Shown in pieces: positions 1 through 11,664 of a stretch of DNA of 64,000 nt (its first letter is position 1; each line of letters opens with the position of its first letter). This DNA is from Glandiceps talaboti. Lineage: Eukaryota > Hemichordata > Enteropneusta > Spengelidae. The notes under the pieces are model-generated. The model was not told the DNA's origin and ran no database searches. It saw nothing but the letters and a program-made list of their open reading frames with translations. The stretch is from positions 14,331,151 through 14,395,150 of the forward strand of contig NC_135563.1 in the NCBI RefSeq assembly GCF_964340395.1. The letters are read 5' to 3'. A program made the position numbers and the translations under genes.

Positions 1-886
1 GATACACTATTCCCAAATAACCATGAAAGTATACGTCAAAATAATGGATATAGCAGCCTTGCCCTATGTGTACAGACACATACACACACCTTGGACCACT
101 TTACAGCATTCATTATGCATATAGACCAGAATAACACTTGTGTCAAAGTGTTTAGATGTAATTTGTTATACCACAATATTTTTCTTCGTTCAGCCAAGGA
201 AAATACGAGTGACGTAAGAGGACAACTTTAGGTCACGAGTATTTTCTGTCTGAATGAAGAAAAATATTGGAGGATAACATAATTATACCAGCACCAATAA
301 TATCAAAGAAAAATTGGGGAAAGTAATGACAATTTTGTTTGACTCATATTTCGAACACAGCAGAACCAGTGATGTAGACATGTGTTATCATGATATAGAT
401 GCATGTTGTCATGATGTAGAACAACCAGAGTATATATTCCATATTTTTTGTTCAACTTGGCTCGAGCATGGTATAAGGAGTGTTATACATCTGGTTTCAC
501 ATACAAGACATTTACATTTAATACTTGTCAGTTCTCTCACTACATAGAAAACAAGAATCTGGGTTGATATTGACTTGTGATGAGAAATGCTGCAGGTATA
601 GAAATGAATTTAAGTATCTCATAAATTTACTATGTTTGAATCAAAGAATGTTTGTGTCTACTGTAGACATATTTTCACTTGCAGGTTTGAGGTCATTTTA
701 TCATGGAATGCCCTTGACCTGTACATGGGAAATTACTGTGTTCTTTGACCACTTATCATGGGAAGGTTATATGACCTTGAATTGTACATAGAATGTACTG
801 TACTCACTCTTCAAGGAATATTTATGCAACTGGAAGCTTTTCAAGAAAAAGCTATCCAATTATAGAGAAGACACCCTTCTACTTAC
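1..886 (-). other. Start of the C2orf42 intron running off the left edge
   Basis: Begins at the GTAAGTAG donor of coding exon 5 (886-885). I looked for the expected C-terminal exon of the family and did not find it. No repeat or RNA gene is recognised. Confidence 0.6.
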
Positions 887-1049
887 CAACTTTCAGATAT
901 GTCTTCAATTCAAATGGTTTGATGGGTGGTTGACCTTCAGTTTTCCTGTATGCTTCGGCGATGGTTTCTACTTGTACTTTTGGAACGTTGAACTCTGAAA
1001 ATGTCCCGTCTCTGTTCTCTACAAAGCTACGTGTTATCTCTAATGGCAT
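887..1049 (-). CDS. C2orf42: C2orf42 homologue, coding exon 5
   Basis: 163 bases after a CTTTTTTTACAG acceptor, starting exactly at [17 protein letters not shown] and ending KTYLKVG at a GTAAGTAG donor in phase 1. The next exon is not visible to the left, so the gene is cut by the window edge. Confidence 0.92.
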
Positions 1050-4000
1050 CTGTAAAAAAAGAAAATAGAAATCAAGAACTGTGGGAAAGTATCCGGCAAG
1101 ATAATCAAATGAATTCACAAACCAAAGGTAGGATTGATTTACATTGGCATTTCATCGATTTACATTTCGTTACACATTTAAGAAATTCTTATACATCTAA
1201 CTATACATATGTACCAGACCTGCATAATTTATACTCAAGATTGTAAAGACAGTTAGCCATCTGTTGTCTGTGAACAATGTACTTTTGAACGTATTTGCCT
1301 GTCAGACTACCCATGTTCTCAAACCCTAAACAACAATATCCTATGCCAGAATGAATGTTCATGGGCTCTGAGTTCATAGTAACAAATGATGATTTCTCCT
1401 CACAGTAAAAGTACTTCTTAAAAATTTTTGCCAACTTCTCGTCAGCATTGCCATGGGTGTCCTACAATATCCCAATTCATCAAATCCACTGTTTTACACT
1501 CACAAAATACCAGAGTACAGGGCTCGAAATTCGTTTTTTTTCTTGGTAGCCCAGGTGGGCTACCATCTTTAAAATTTGGTAGCCCGAGAGCAATGACTGG
1601 TAGCCCATATGCATGCATTTCTAAATTAATGGTGTCTGTGTATATACATTGTATGTAACTATATGATGTATTGAATTCGATGATTGATTGAACACGTTAT
1701 TTGTGTGTATTTCATGCCATATTTGACATTGGGAACGCAATTTTTTGCATGTATGTGTCTCTGGGGACGTGTCATAAAAGAGGGACCGTATGAGGCTTAC
1801 TGTTACAACGTACGGTTATCATTGCAATGAAGAAAAAAAATGTAGTAGCAATTCGTACTTGTAACTATTATCTAAATCTCTTGGTGCAGTGAGACCTGTA
1901 AAATTTGAATATGATTCAACGTATGGAAAACGTATAAACAGTTTCATAAGCCCCATGGCCATTTCCTGATGTGGAGACTACGTCTTGGGTAGTTTAGAAA
2001 CTATGTGCTGTTATCATTATCTATCCACGTGATTGGTTACTTATTAACAGACGGGTTAGACAGGATTTGTATTAATACATGACGGCCATTACGGCAAAGC
2101 CCCTTCCATTCATGGGCGAAGAGATAATCAAACAGAGTCTAAGACCACATCAGCAGACGGTCCATGCTGAAAACTTCACTCAGATAAATTCAAATCATCA
2201 TGTCACCATTTCATTCTCACTAAAACTTCAACTTTCTTTTGAGCTTTGCTACTACTACTAGATCGAATGCATTACGTGAATTTACCATTCACCACTGCAT
2301 GCTCTCAGGGGTTGCGTGAGCGTGGTTTACACACGGAATGTTTTAGGCATCGTTCAAGAATAAACGAATCTGTAGGTGTATACCAAGTTAACAGTTCTCA
2401 TCAGCATAAAATTTTATCAAACACCATTACAACTGTGTCTCTGTCAAGTTGAAAGTTAAAGCTGCCATTCATGTTATGGACTGCAGCAGTGCTGACTCCG
2501 ACTCCGAGAAGAACCGGAAGCGCCCGGGCCGGAGAGCAGATTTCCAGAGAGTGATTACCATGGGAAATTGAAAGTACAGAAAGATAACATTAAATCGCTA
2601 TACTGTATACAGAATATTGTTGCATATAAATGTTTTGTTGTGACATTTTGGAAGTACAAGCTGTGTATACGATGAACTGAAGAACGGCGTGTACAGTGTA
2701 CATGTATTTTGTGTACATTTGATATACATGTAGTGTGGATGCAAATTTGGAAAAGACGCACAGATTTTGACGCTAATTTTGGCGAGAACACGTCCCACAG
2801 GACTGCGACATCGGAGGCCCCCAGCCCGGGAAGGTGTCGGAGTCAGGGTGTCACAGTTTCATTCAAAACTTAGTAGCCCAATTGGGCTACCACTCACATA
2901 ATTTGGTAGCCCAGAGACAAACATTGGTAGTCTGTGGACGCGGGACTACCGCGAATTTCGAGCCCTGGAGTACACTATTCACACAGATGAGGAGACTTTA
3001 CATATGACTAGTGTTTAGCTGAAATTTGTTTTATGTTCTGAATAATGTCTAAGTTGAATTCATTATATTGGGTGACAAGTCATAAAACTTTCTTTACCTC
3101 AACAGTATCAAATATTTGTTTGACATGGATGATGTTATTAATGTGCCAGGTGTACTTGGAGAATGTACCAAGAGGTAGAGCGTCTTTCCTGATGAATGCT
3201 GTAGTAGAATTTGGTAGTCTTTTTTTCTTGCTGCCAGTTGATATCCTTTGTTGTAGGAGATCAAAGAACTTCTGTGGAACATGGAAAACTAGTGGTTCTG
3301 GATTGCCTAAATAGATAACATAATCAAAAGGTACATGTCATTTTCTGGTGGCTATTATGCTACATGTATTCTGGAAACATGTACATCTCACCAAAATAAA
3401 TCAAGCCTTTCCATGACTTGCATTTTCAAAGTTTTTAAAATTTGAAAATTGAATTTTGAAGTTATTGCACTTATAAATGAATATTACTATTCACCCTATT
3501 TAATATTTATTATGACTTTGATTTGAAAGTATCAGCTACTCTAAAATTCACTTTACTAGCTTGTACAAATGAAATAGTTCAATACAAACTATCAGTTTTT
3601 GTTCATATAGCTTTAAACCTCATGATTGTTTTGTTCAACAAATTATGTACTGTATGGTTTCTTCTGAATCTTTCATTGTAAGCTGTTTTTTTTTCTCTCC
3701 GTCATAATGTAAATGTTTGTACAATGGGCTGAGGCCTTAGCTTTTGAAATAACGCAATGAGTGAGAAGTTACCAACATTGACTTTCATTTTAAAACATAA
3801 TTTTGACTGCGAGCAAGAACATCAAATGATATTCATGAGGATCATGACTATATTTGTTACAATGCAGAACACTCTATAGAAAAATTATGCATTGAACATC
3901 AATTTAAACGATTCTGTGTTTTCAATACTCAGTGAGAAGTGAATCATTCACTGTTGTAAACAAAATTGACCAATACTGATTGTCACCTCGATATCAATGA

Positions 4001-6425
4001 CAAAATGTAACACATCTGAAATTGTAATTAATTTGATTTATGTATTTGGCCCACACTATCTATGTATATCATACCATAACAGCTTGAATATGTCAGACAG
4101 GGAGAGTTAAAATACATAAACAAGACACTTATTTCAATATAGGATAATAGTTCAGTCAATATCATAGGTGAATTAGCTGACAAAAATACCATCTAGTGTA
4201 AAGTATGGTCTGTGTCATAGGTGAATTACCTAACAAACTTACCATCTAGTGTATGGTCTGTGTCATAGGTGAATTACCTAACAAACTTACCATCTAGTGT
4301 ATGTTCTGTGTCATTGTGAATTAGCTGACAAACTTAACGTCTAGTGTATGGTTTGTGTCATCGGTGAATTACCTAACAAACTAACTTACCATCTAGTGTA
4401 TGGTCTGTGTCATCGGTGAATTAGCTGACAAACTTACCATCAAATTGATAGTGCATGGTCTGATTAATCCTCTCTGTAACACTAGCTAGAAACTCAGTAA
4501 AAATCAAGGTTCCGTCGTGTTCATCTAATGTGCCTTGTTTCTTAGCTGCCGATGGTAATCCTGCAGGACTTGTACCAAGCTTCTTGACAGGACTTTTCTT
4601 GCTGGGGGTATTCACACTATCTTGTAGAGTTAACAGAGCACTACTTGCTTGTACTGTAAAGTAAATCAGCAAAAACATACATGCATATTACCCTTTTGTA
4701 TATAGTTGTTTCATTTTACACTTGTGTTTGTGTGTGTGGAACGTTTTCCCTTATATATATTATCTTTATCGGACGAAAAATGAATAAAACTATATCACGT
4801 GTAACTAAAGTGGAAAGTGATTTATTGTTTGTCAATACTTTTTTTATATTGAGCTTTCTGATAATTGCTGTAACTTACCTAAGGAATCGTCTCTTTTCCT
4901 CTTTTTCACTTTATTTGGACTCTCTATAGCTTCCACAATGGTTGTCGTCCCATCTTGTGCATCTGTGTACACCGTTACAATCTGTCTTTCTGGGGCTGCA
5001 GTCACTGAATCCAAAAAGAGAACTTATTTCCGTATGCTTGAGTTTTTGCTATTCTTTCAATCAGAGACTTGAACATTTTTCTACAATTCTAACTAAACCA
5101 TTCCAAGGATTTTCATCTTGTCACTTACACCACTTACACCAACTGTGAGCATCTTTCAAATTTCCATTTTCAAATGTATTTCATTTTACAAATAAATCTG
5201 AAAATAAACACCCTGCTGTAGTTCGTATTATACCAAAATCTAGTGGCCTACCGAAAGTAATTCTTGGATTAGCCTCTTAGCTCATAGACAGAACATGGCT
5301 ATGAACAGCAAAGGGCACTGCATAATTGCATGGGCTGTACAATGTAAAACTATCGTAACAGCAGTTATTTCACTTTCAAAACAACAAATGTCTGTTCTGC
5401 TGATACTGTACTTACAAATAAATTCACTATTTCATTATCAAAAAATAACTGCCATCTCTTTGTGAATTCAGTCTTTTATTAAGGGTATGCAATTGTACTC
5501 CTGATAATAAGACATATGCAGGACTTAATTTGTTTTTGTTTGTCATTTAGATGTTCCGATCTGAATTCTCATTAATGTGGCTAAACTTACCTTGTTGTAC
5601 TTGTGTGTCTAGATTGATGTAGTATGTGAACTCTTCTGTCAGTTTGTCATCACTAGCAAATGCACATATACAAGCATAAAAATGCACACATCTCCGTTTG
5701 TGCTCCTCAACCTGTCCAATAGTTTTCAAATTTTTGAAAGCTCTGCATGTACAATGGAACTTCTTCTCTATCACTCCCCCCTTCCTTGTATTCTCAGTGA
5801 ATGAGAAGTGTAGAAACCCTAAGGGTTGTTTAGGATTTGTCTTACACTTCACTACCATAATATTTTTGGTTACTCTTTGAACCAGGGGTCCTGTTGTTTC
5901 TGTAGCCAATAGCCAAATGGCCTGTTTTACTTCATTTGACACAGGTAATGAATTGAGAACTGAGTTCTTCAGCGTTAATGGCAGTGCATCTTGTGTGCAT
6001 TGTAGAGCAAGTTTTATGTGGTTGCAAGGAGTTTCAACCACACCACCCTGTGTTAGCGGTCGTTGACATGCATCAACAAAACATCTCCCTGTTTGTCCTA
6101 AAACAGAATTATCAACAGTTGCTGGCTGGGCTGCTTGCAAATCTGGTGCTAATGGCAACTGGACAAACCCTCGGTAATCTGGTCCTCTGTCTCGTAGTCG
6201 TACAGAAAAGACTTGTACTGTAGAACCTGTAATGATTTTGACAGCTTCTGCACTGTGTCCCCCTCTCCGCTGCTTATCTTTGAACACAGCATTACATGCT
6301 TTGTTCTTGCAGCTCAATCCTCTGGTTCCATTATACGTGCCACATTTGGGACATTTCTTTACACCACGCAAAGTCGGCCTGCCAAGGTCCTCAAAACTTA
6401 TTTTGGGTTTCTCTATAGCAGCCAT
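887..6425 (-). CDS. C2orf42: C2orf42 homologue, five joined coding exons, C-terminal exon outside window
   Basis: Joined on the minus strand as 6425-5591, 5004-4879, 4653-4438, 3306-3098 and 1049-887. Every intron is GT-AG and the frame runs through all junctions (about 516 codons). The product matches the C2orf42 family from my knowledge of the human protein (574 residues): a zinc-ribbon-like N-terminus with [14 protein letters not shown], then [70 protein letters not shown] and [12 protein letters not shown]. The expected ending (in human an EWIPDILP-type segment) is not found between 1 and 886, so roughly 55-60 residues lie off the left edge. The biochemical function of the family is not established. 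Cysteines C25, C28, C39 and C44 suggest a metal site, and a later CxC...CxH pattern resembles a SWIM-type finger; both are inferences. Confidence 0.93.
1518..2967. mobile_element. Non-autonomous DNA transposon, hAT-like, in a C2orf42 intron
   Basis: The ends are a perfect 16-bp inverted repeat CAGGGCTCGAAATTCG (1518-1533 and 2952-2967), flanked directly by the 5-bp direct repeat GAGTA (1513-1517 and 2968-2972). Inside each end lie GGTAGCCC motifs in both orientations, including the palindrome GGTAGCCCAGGTGGGCTACC at 1545-1564 and its partner near 2873-2890. The CAGGG terminus and clustered subterminal motifs suggest hAT; a 5-bp duplication is shorter than the usual 8 bp, so the superfamily is open. 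No transposase is present. The interior holds a GC-rich island (about 2476-2570 and 2790-2850) unlike its surroundings. Confidence 0.85.
2476..2571 (+). other. Short open frame in the GC-rich island of the transposon
   Basis: An ATG-started 31-codon frame reading [20 protein letters not shown] and ending in a stop at 2569-2571. Its base composition is clearly richer in G and C than the rest of the element. It could be the first exon of an ancestral transposase or a captured host fragment. I do not recognise it and it may be chance. Confidence 0.25.
3098..3306 (-). CDS. C2orf42: C2orf42 homologue, coding exon 4
   Basis: 209 bases, phase 1 in and phase 0 out, ending GTTGAG|GTAAAG. It reads [20 protein letters not shown], then [20 protein letters not shown] and [20 protein letters not shown]. 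This is one of the most conserved parts of the family and aligns without gaps to the human protein as I recall it. Confidence 0.93.
4163..4460. repeat. Minisatellite of about 48 bp units derived from an exon end plus splice donor
   Basis: Five to six units carry a core like GGTGAATTACCTAACAAACT, then TACCATCTAGTGTATGGTCT. The unit at 4413-4460 is the real 3' end of C2orf42 coding exon 3 with its donor; the others lie in the intron directly downstream in the sense direction. Read on the minus strand, three intronic units keep an intact ATG|GTAAG donor-like core (near 4237-4244, 4284-4291 and 4383-4390), and one has lost it (AACGTC near 4328). Confidence 0.85.
4438..4653 (-). CDS. C2orf42: C2orf42 homologue, coding exon 3
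   Basis: 216 bases in phase 1 on both sides, between acceptor TTTACTTTACAG and donor GATG|GTAAGTTTG. It encodes a serine/lysine-rich linker ([12 protein letters not shown]) and then the conserved [21 protein letters not shown] block. Its last bases together with the donor are the apparent source of the tandem repeat directly downstream (4163-4460). Confidence 0.92.
4879..5004 (-). CDS. C2orf42: C2orf42 homologue, coding exon 2
   Basis: 126 bases, entered after TTGGATTCAG and left at TTAG|GTAAGTTACA. With the phase-1 base from the previous exon it reads [19 protein letters not shown] and then a basic stretch, KVKKRKRDD, that could act as a nuclear localisation signal. This linker is poorly conserved in the family, so the call rests on splice sites and frame continuity on both sides. 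Confidence 0.8.
5591..6425 (-). CDS. C2orf42: C2orf42 homologue, coding exon 1
   Basis: The start ATG at 6425 follows a splice acceptor (AG at 6437-6436), so only 10 bases of leader precede it in this exon. It encodes 278 residues plus one base, ending ...TQVQQ|G, and stops at a GTAAGTTTAG donor. Seen: the [15 protein letters not shown] zinc-ribbon-like start, and a CTC...[13 protein letters not shown] cysteine/histidine cluster near residues 235-265. The open frame runs on into the intron to a stop at 5547, but the downstream residues do not resemble the family while the spliced version does. Confidence 0.93.
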
Positions 6426-7587
6426 GTTACATTATCTACAAATAACATACAATAGATGTTGTGTGAGTTCCTGTTCAAACGAGATACTACAAAACATTTA
6501 TAATATGTACCGATGTCGTATGATTTGAGGAGCAAGTTGGTTCAAATTTCGACCCAACATTAAAAATAGAACGTATGGAAATTTCCCACCTGTTAAGTTT
6601 ATCTATGAGTATTCATACAGTATAGGGCTGACAACAATGCTGTCATTGATGAAGGGGACAGTGGCTTCATGTCACAACAATACAACGAATCAAGAAATGT
6701 ATTTCTCATAAACTAACAAATTGTGTGTCTTCAGGTACTAAGTGTTCTCCTGTCTGACAGTCAGATACAAGCTTTAGGTTTTCTACAACCATGATAATGT
6801 CGTCTTTCCACTTGTGTGAAAGATTAGTCACAAATTTACATCAATGATCAAGGCATGACAAAATATTTCGAAACAACTGTTTCTAATTCATTCTCTACAC
6901 ATAAATTGCATAAATTACCGCCCACATTTTCATAAATAGCAAAATGTATAATATTAATAATATGTCTGGTTACATTTTGAGCCTCACACCTTGGTTATTT
7001 CAAGGTGGTACCGGAAGACAGATTAACATACCGTGATAGGTAATGTGTGTTGAAATCGCTTTGAAATGTTGATCAGTCTAATATCCGGTGAAACGGGTTG
7101 TGTACTTAACAGATTTACAGGTCACCAACAAACAATTTGATTATATCAGTATGATATACAAATTATGCAGCCTGATTGTGATAAACATTTGATGAACGAT
7201 GTCATGTTGATGCAAGAACCAACAAATTTAATACCACCCCCCAAAAATGACCAACGTCCATTGCCGACATGTGCAAAAACAAATGGAGAAACATTTACAG
7301 TAGGAACAGACCTAACAATCCATTAATATATACTTTGGAGCTACAAGCTATAACACTAATTTATAGTTCATAAGATGCACAGACAACCGGCATTTGGCAG
7401 TGCATCGTACACGGGCAGAATGTGTACATCATGTAATTTTTCAAGTGGAAGAAATTTCTTTCAAAGCTCGGTAAATTTTTGTCGTTGCGATCGTTCTTCT
7501 TATGCACAATCATAAATAATATAAGTATAATCATCAGCTTCATTTTAACACAAAGCCTATACTTTTTTAAGAAGAGCAGTAATTTAC

Positions 7588-7690
7588 CTTTCGTAGACAA
7601 TTATTTCTTTTCCAAAATGTTGATTCTTAGCAGCCCGCCATGTTGGTCAAGCTCAGGAAAACAACAACGCGAAGTAGCCGTGCAATTATT
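7588..7690 (-). other. Probable non-coding first exon of the C2orf42 homologue
   Basis: Coding exon 1 starts just after a splice acceptor, so an upstream leader exon is expected. A fitting candidate ends at CTACGAAAG|GTAAATTAC (donor bases 7587-7586). It contains ATGGCGGGCTGCTAA, a four-codon upstream reading frame. The transcription start is not defined by sequence alone, so the right boundary is approximate. The intron would be about 1.15 kb (6436-7587), and I see nothing else in it. Confidence 0.5.
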
Positions 7691-7709
7691 GGTCTAGAGT
7701 GATCACGTG
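7633..7709 (-). promoter_or_regulatory. Probable promoter of the C2orf42 homologue: YY1-, CCAAT- and E-box-like motifs
   Basis: On the minus strand AACATGGCGGGC (7633-7644) matches the YY1 motif that often lies at start sites of housekeeping genes. CCAAT occurs at 7688-7692 and a CACGTG E-box at 7704-7709, both upstream. The order and spacing suit a TATA-less housekeeping promoter feeding the exon that ends at 7588. This is motif reading only; no transcript evidence is available. Confidence 0.5.
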
Positions 7710-8057
7710 GGACAGATTTTCAAAACGACAACAATCATTGGTTTATGATAATTTATGTACGTTGTACTCGAAGAGGGCGCTGTACTCCAGACGAACTCAG
7801 TGTCGAACTTCACCAAGTCTTTCGTTTTCCCTGCAAATCACCTTATCAATGTCACCACCATTACCAACGTCAGGTGCGTTTTATGTTGTTGTTGTTTTTT
7901 CTTTACTTCTTTTGTTGTGAAATTGCCACATTATCATGAAATAAAAAATACCGAGTTCTAACACGAAATCGAAGCATCGTCATGACTGAGGCAAGCGCAA
8001 AAGCATATTGTCAAAAGAACAATAACCTGTGAACTTGTGCATGGTGATGGTTAACAC

Positions 8058-8184
8058 TAATACAGCACATGATCTGGGCTATCTAAAAGAACTTGTATAT
8101 ACAGATGGATAACTTATATATATATTCTATATATCTATAGATGAGATTTTTTTAGATAGCCAACTCAGATTATGTGCTGTATTA
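8058..8184. mobile_element. Small MITE with long inverted repeats
   Basis: The two halves pair over about 36 bp: the left end begins TAATACAGCACATGATCTG and continues GGCTATCTAAAA; the right end is its imperfect reverse complement, finishing TTATGTGCTGTATTA. The AT-rich centre forms the loop. The 127-bp length, lack of coding capacity and TA-rich termini suit a MITE, perhaps Tc1/mariner-related (inference). Confidence 0.75.
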
Positions 8185-11100
8185 CTTGTATGGCAATGTA
8201 TTCAGGTAAATGAAAAAGAAAAAAAGTATTTTACCAAGACACAGTTTGCTTTATATTGGTGAACTATGAAAATAAATGAACGAAGAATGTTTTATATACA
8301 TCACCCCAAAACAGAAATACATGAATAGAACAGAATAAATTGTGTTTGTACAGTACTTTAGATTTGTTGAAATCAGCAAAACCCTTTTTGTGTTACTTTT
8401 TACATTGACGCTTGGTTGCAGACATGCCTTCACTGTCTAGATCTGTTATCAATCAGTATTTAAAACAAATTGTGTTATCAAAACATATGCCTCGATATAG
8501 ATATGGGTACTTGTGGAGATATTCTGAGCTGTTGGCCAGTGTTGTGTTTGAAAATATTTCCACATGTTATTTAACGGCTGATTTACTCATCGACCTTCAG
8601 AAATATTATTGTGGTACGGATATTTATACATTCCATATGCAAACTTATTATTACCATGGCCATGAGTTTTTTCACATTTTAAAAATGAACAAAAAGATAG
8701 CATGTGCTTCGGTTTCAGTACTTGAATAGTGATAGCGCCACATGCCGATCACAATTGAGATTCTTTCGTTTTGTAAAGCCGCAGCGTAATGCAAGTGTTA
8801 AAGGGGAACACAGGCGAGGCCAGGTTGGTTTCCTTATGTTTAGAAAACAAAGGAAATATACTCTTACAGACACTGCATCGCACAGCCTCTCTAAAAAGAA
8901 CGAGAAAAATTGGTAAATCTGGCCGCAGCTCACTAATTTCAGATCTGGCCCAAAAGAGACCACTGAGGCAAGGCATTGTGGGAAGTAAGCAAAGTAAGGA
9001 GCTTCACACGTCTTGAATCCAACTCGAAACAATACTACTGCAGATGTTACAATATGTGTGAGGTTAAGGTTGCGTGATGCATGATTTGTGAAAATGCCAT
9101 TTTGACCCTCTCCTTATCCCATTTTCTAAAATATGGCCCTCCTCAGATCGGATTAGTAATAAGTGACCCCCTATTTACCCACTGTAATTACTGAAGGCTC
9201 CCTCGTATCCTTAAACTCTACAGAAGTTCGCTGTGTACGTACCTGACATACAAACCTTCAAAACTACACTGAATGCTATCGTTATCAGTAACCAGGGCAC
9301 ATCGCTATGATCGCGACATCTATTGTGGATCGGCACTTTAATTTTATAGATGTGTATTATTATGTACCATTATAAATCAAATTAAGATAGATCTTTGGAA
9401 ATAAAATGATATCTTTCACCTAAATTTATATTAATAAACTACTCGATCAGCGATGTTGAACAATATGTATAACATTGTATTACATAAATCAATATGTATA
9501 ATTTGGACTAACAGAAATCAGGTATAGTCGTCTCTATATAACATGACACAATGTTGAAGATATTTAATCACATTGGATACTTGTAATTCTCTCCCCTTCA
9601 CTTTTAAACATTGTCCTTTAATTGAAAGCAGTTCTACATCTTCTCTCTAAACTTTTCATTCTCGGTGATTTAACCATGGAAAGGTACAAATAAGATATTT
9701 AAGTGAAAATGTTTTGTGAAATTAAGAAGAATTCATGAAAATGACTACGTGAAGTACTAGTGACTGTTATTTTTCAAAGTTTCGCTTTACTTTGCTTACG
9801 GCAAACTTTGTCTCTCCAAGGGTATGGATTATCTGGCCTTTGCTTTTGCTATATGGTCACATTTTCAAATATTGATGGCAGAGCTAGCTGTGACATGTTA
9901 GATGATATTACCATGACACTAGCAATGGTCGACAAAAAAACACATTTTCAACACGAATCTAAATATCCATTACGTGTACCGCAATCTTGAGAACTATCAA
10001 ATATCGTTCTTTACTCAAGAAAGAAGACAGTCATAATCGGTACAGAACGCAACTTAGCAGAGATGATTGTATAAACATCGTATACGTATATTAGACAGAT
10101 ATTGTATATATTGAGACTACGATCAGCGTATCATGACCATAACAGATTTGTAGTCTGAGTGATTTTATCCATTACGCTATCGCTATTACTGTGACAATCT
10201 AGATTCAACGCCAGTTGTAAATATTTATATGACTAAACAAATGGCCCTACTATTTCTCATTCCTATGAATAATGGAGGAGATACTGATCGTGAGCTGTCA
10301 AATTTCACATTTCTAGGCCGTAATTCTATACCGTATTAACCAAACGTAAACAGTAATCCACAATGATCCTCTAAAATACTGCTTTTTCTTCATGTTTTAT
10401 GAGAAGACGAGGCCACATTAAGTACACAACCCATGCATTTCCTATTTACAATGTGCTTACCTTAATACTGCGTTCATGTTATGTGAGATTTAAACGGTTT
10501 AACGACAGTGCCAGGAAACTTCACATTTTAGACAAACCCCGCCAAGAAGAATGGACACAACTTTGGTAACTACCTCTATCGAAGAACTAATGGGGTTAAT
10601 ACGATAAGCTTATGTAAATTTTGAGTAGGCCTGTATCTTGTGGTGTAGGCATATATATATATATATTATATATATATCGCTCCAAAACACACACAAAAAA
10701 TTCCGTTCATCGACGTTGTTGGTGAACATATTATTCAGAGTACAGTAATCGTTTGTCGTAGTACTCTATTAGTGTTTGCTGAAAAACGTGGAAAGGTATC
10801 ATTTTTCAAGAAAATTCCAGACACCGATGCCGTTAAAGTTTCGTCATGCATAATAGTTTGATTGCTTGTGTTTACGTGTGTTTACTCAGTTTGTTTTCAT
10901 CACTTACAATACGTACAAAACAAACTTTTACATACATGTACATATTTCATTTTTTTGCAAGTAATTGTGTTACAAACATGAACATGGTCTGTGTTGTTTC
11001 ATTTTGTTTGTTTGAAGTAGAAAAACTCACACAATTTAAGGGATTATAATAGTTAAAATCCAAAATAAATGTGAATTTCTCGACCACATATTCAAAATTA

Positions 11101-11553
11101 TAGGATAACCAAAATAATTACCCAAAAGAATTTACGTTTAAATTGTGACATTCTAATACACATAGGGGAGTACATCACTGGCAATGAATTGATGACTTTT
11201 TTTCTTATTGTACAGTGATCACCAGCTTCATCTTTATTTTATAATATTGTACACATTATGCATGTTAATGGTGTAGAAAGAGAATCGAGTGTAATCTCAA
11301 TGCCTTCGGAAAGGACTGTTGTTTATATATGTATATATCCTTTGTTATCATCAACGTAGTACCACATTCAAATATGGCATCTTTAGGGGAAAAGTGGGGG
11401 GGGGGGGGGTTGTCATCGTCAATGTATGCATAAACTTGTAGTCAATTGAAGCAACAAAGGAAGATGTGACTCACGTTTCATTAGAATTGATGAAATTGGT
11501 GAGATATTGTATCTATAGCCCGCGGCCGGGCCACACAGACACAGACTTGGACT
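8185..11553. other. Intergenic stretch without recognised gene
   Basis: No convincing coding frame. The more GC-rich part at 8750-9010 has short frames on both strands but no recognisable protein. A short (AT)n run lies at 10650-10675. A G run sits at 11398-11410. The stretch near 9165-9205 (ACCCACTGTAATTACTG, GGCTCCCT) resembles 61120-61145, suggesting a dispersed repeat. Confidence 0.5.
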
Positions 11554-11627
11554 CATACATACATACATACATACATACATACATACATACATACATACAT
11601 ACATACATACATACATACATACATACA

Positions 11628-11658
<31 letters not shown>
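11554..11658. repeat. (ACAT)n microsatellite, left flank of the LINE pair
   Basis: A pure CATA tetranucleotide array that ends at the target-site duplication of LINE A. It may originally have been part of the array in which LINE B resides. The long open frames across it (and across the other tetranucleotide arrays) are artefacts. Confidence 0.95.
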
Positions 11659-11664
11659 CAACAG

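Larger units (their letters stand above)
1050..3097 (-). other. C2orf42 intron 4
   Basis: Intron between coding exons 4 and 5. Apart from the transposon at 1518-2967 I see no exon, RNA gene or other repeat in it. Confidence 0.7.

Noticed and set aside
5547-5590. Intron read-through as the true C-terminus of the C2orf42 product
   Set aside because: A consensus GTAAGTTTAG donor precedes it, and the spliced frame restores a long match to the family through four more exons.
7710-7961. Possible divergent transcript opposite the C2orf42 promoter, with a donor-like CAG|GTGCGT at 7871-7879
   Set aside because: The donor is weak, the frames are short and no downstream exon is recognised.
8704-9032. 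Overlapping frames on both strands in a more GC-rich patch
   Set aside because: None gives a recognisable protein. The patch could be a promoter or an old repeat, but I cannot support either.
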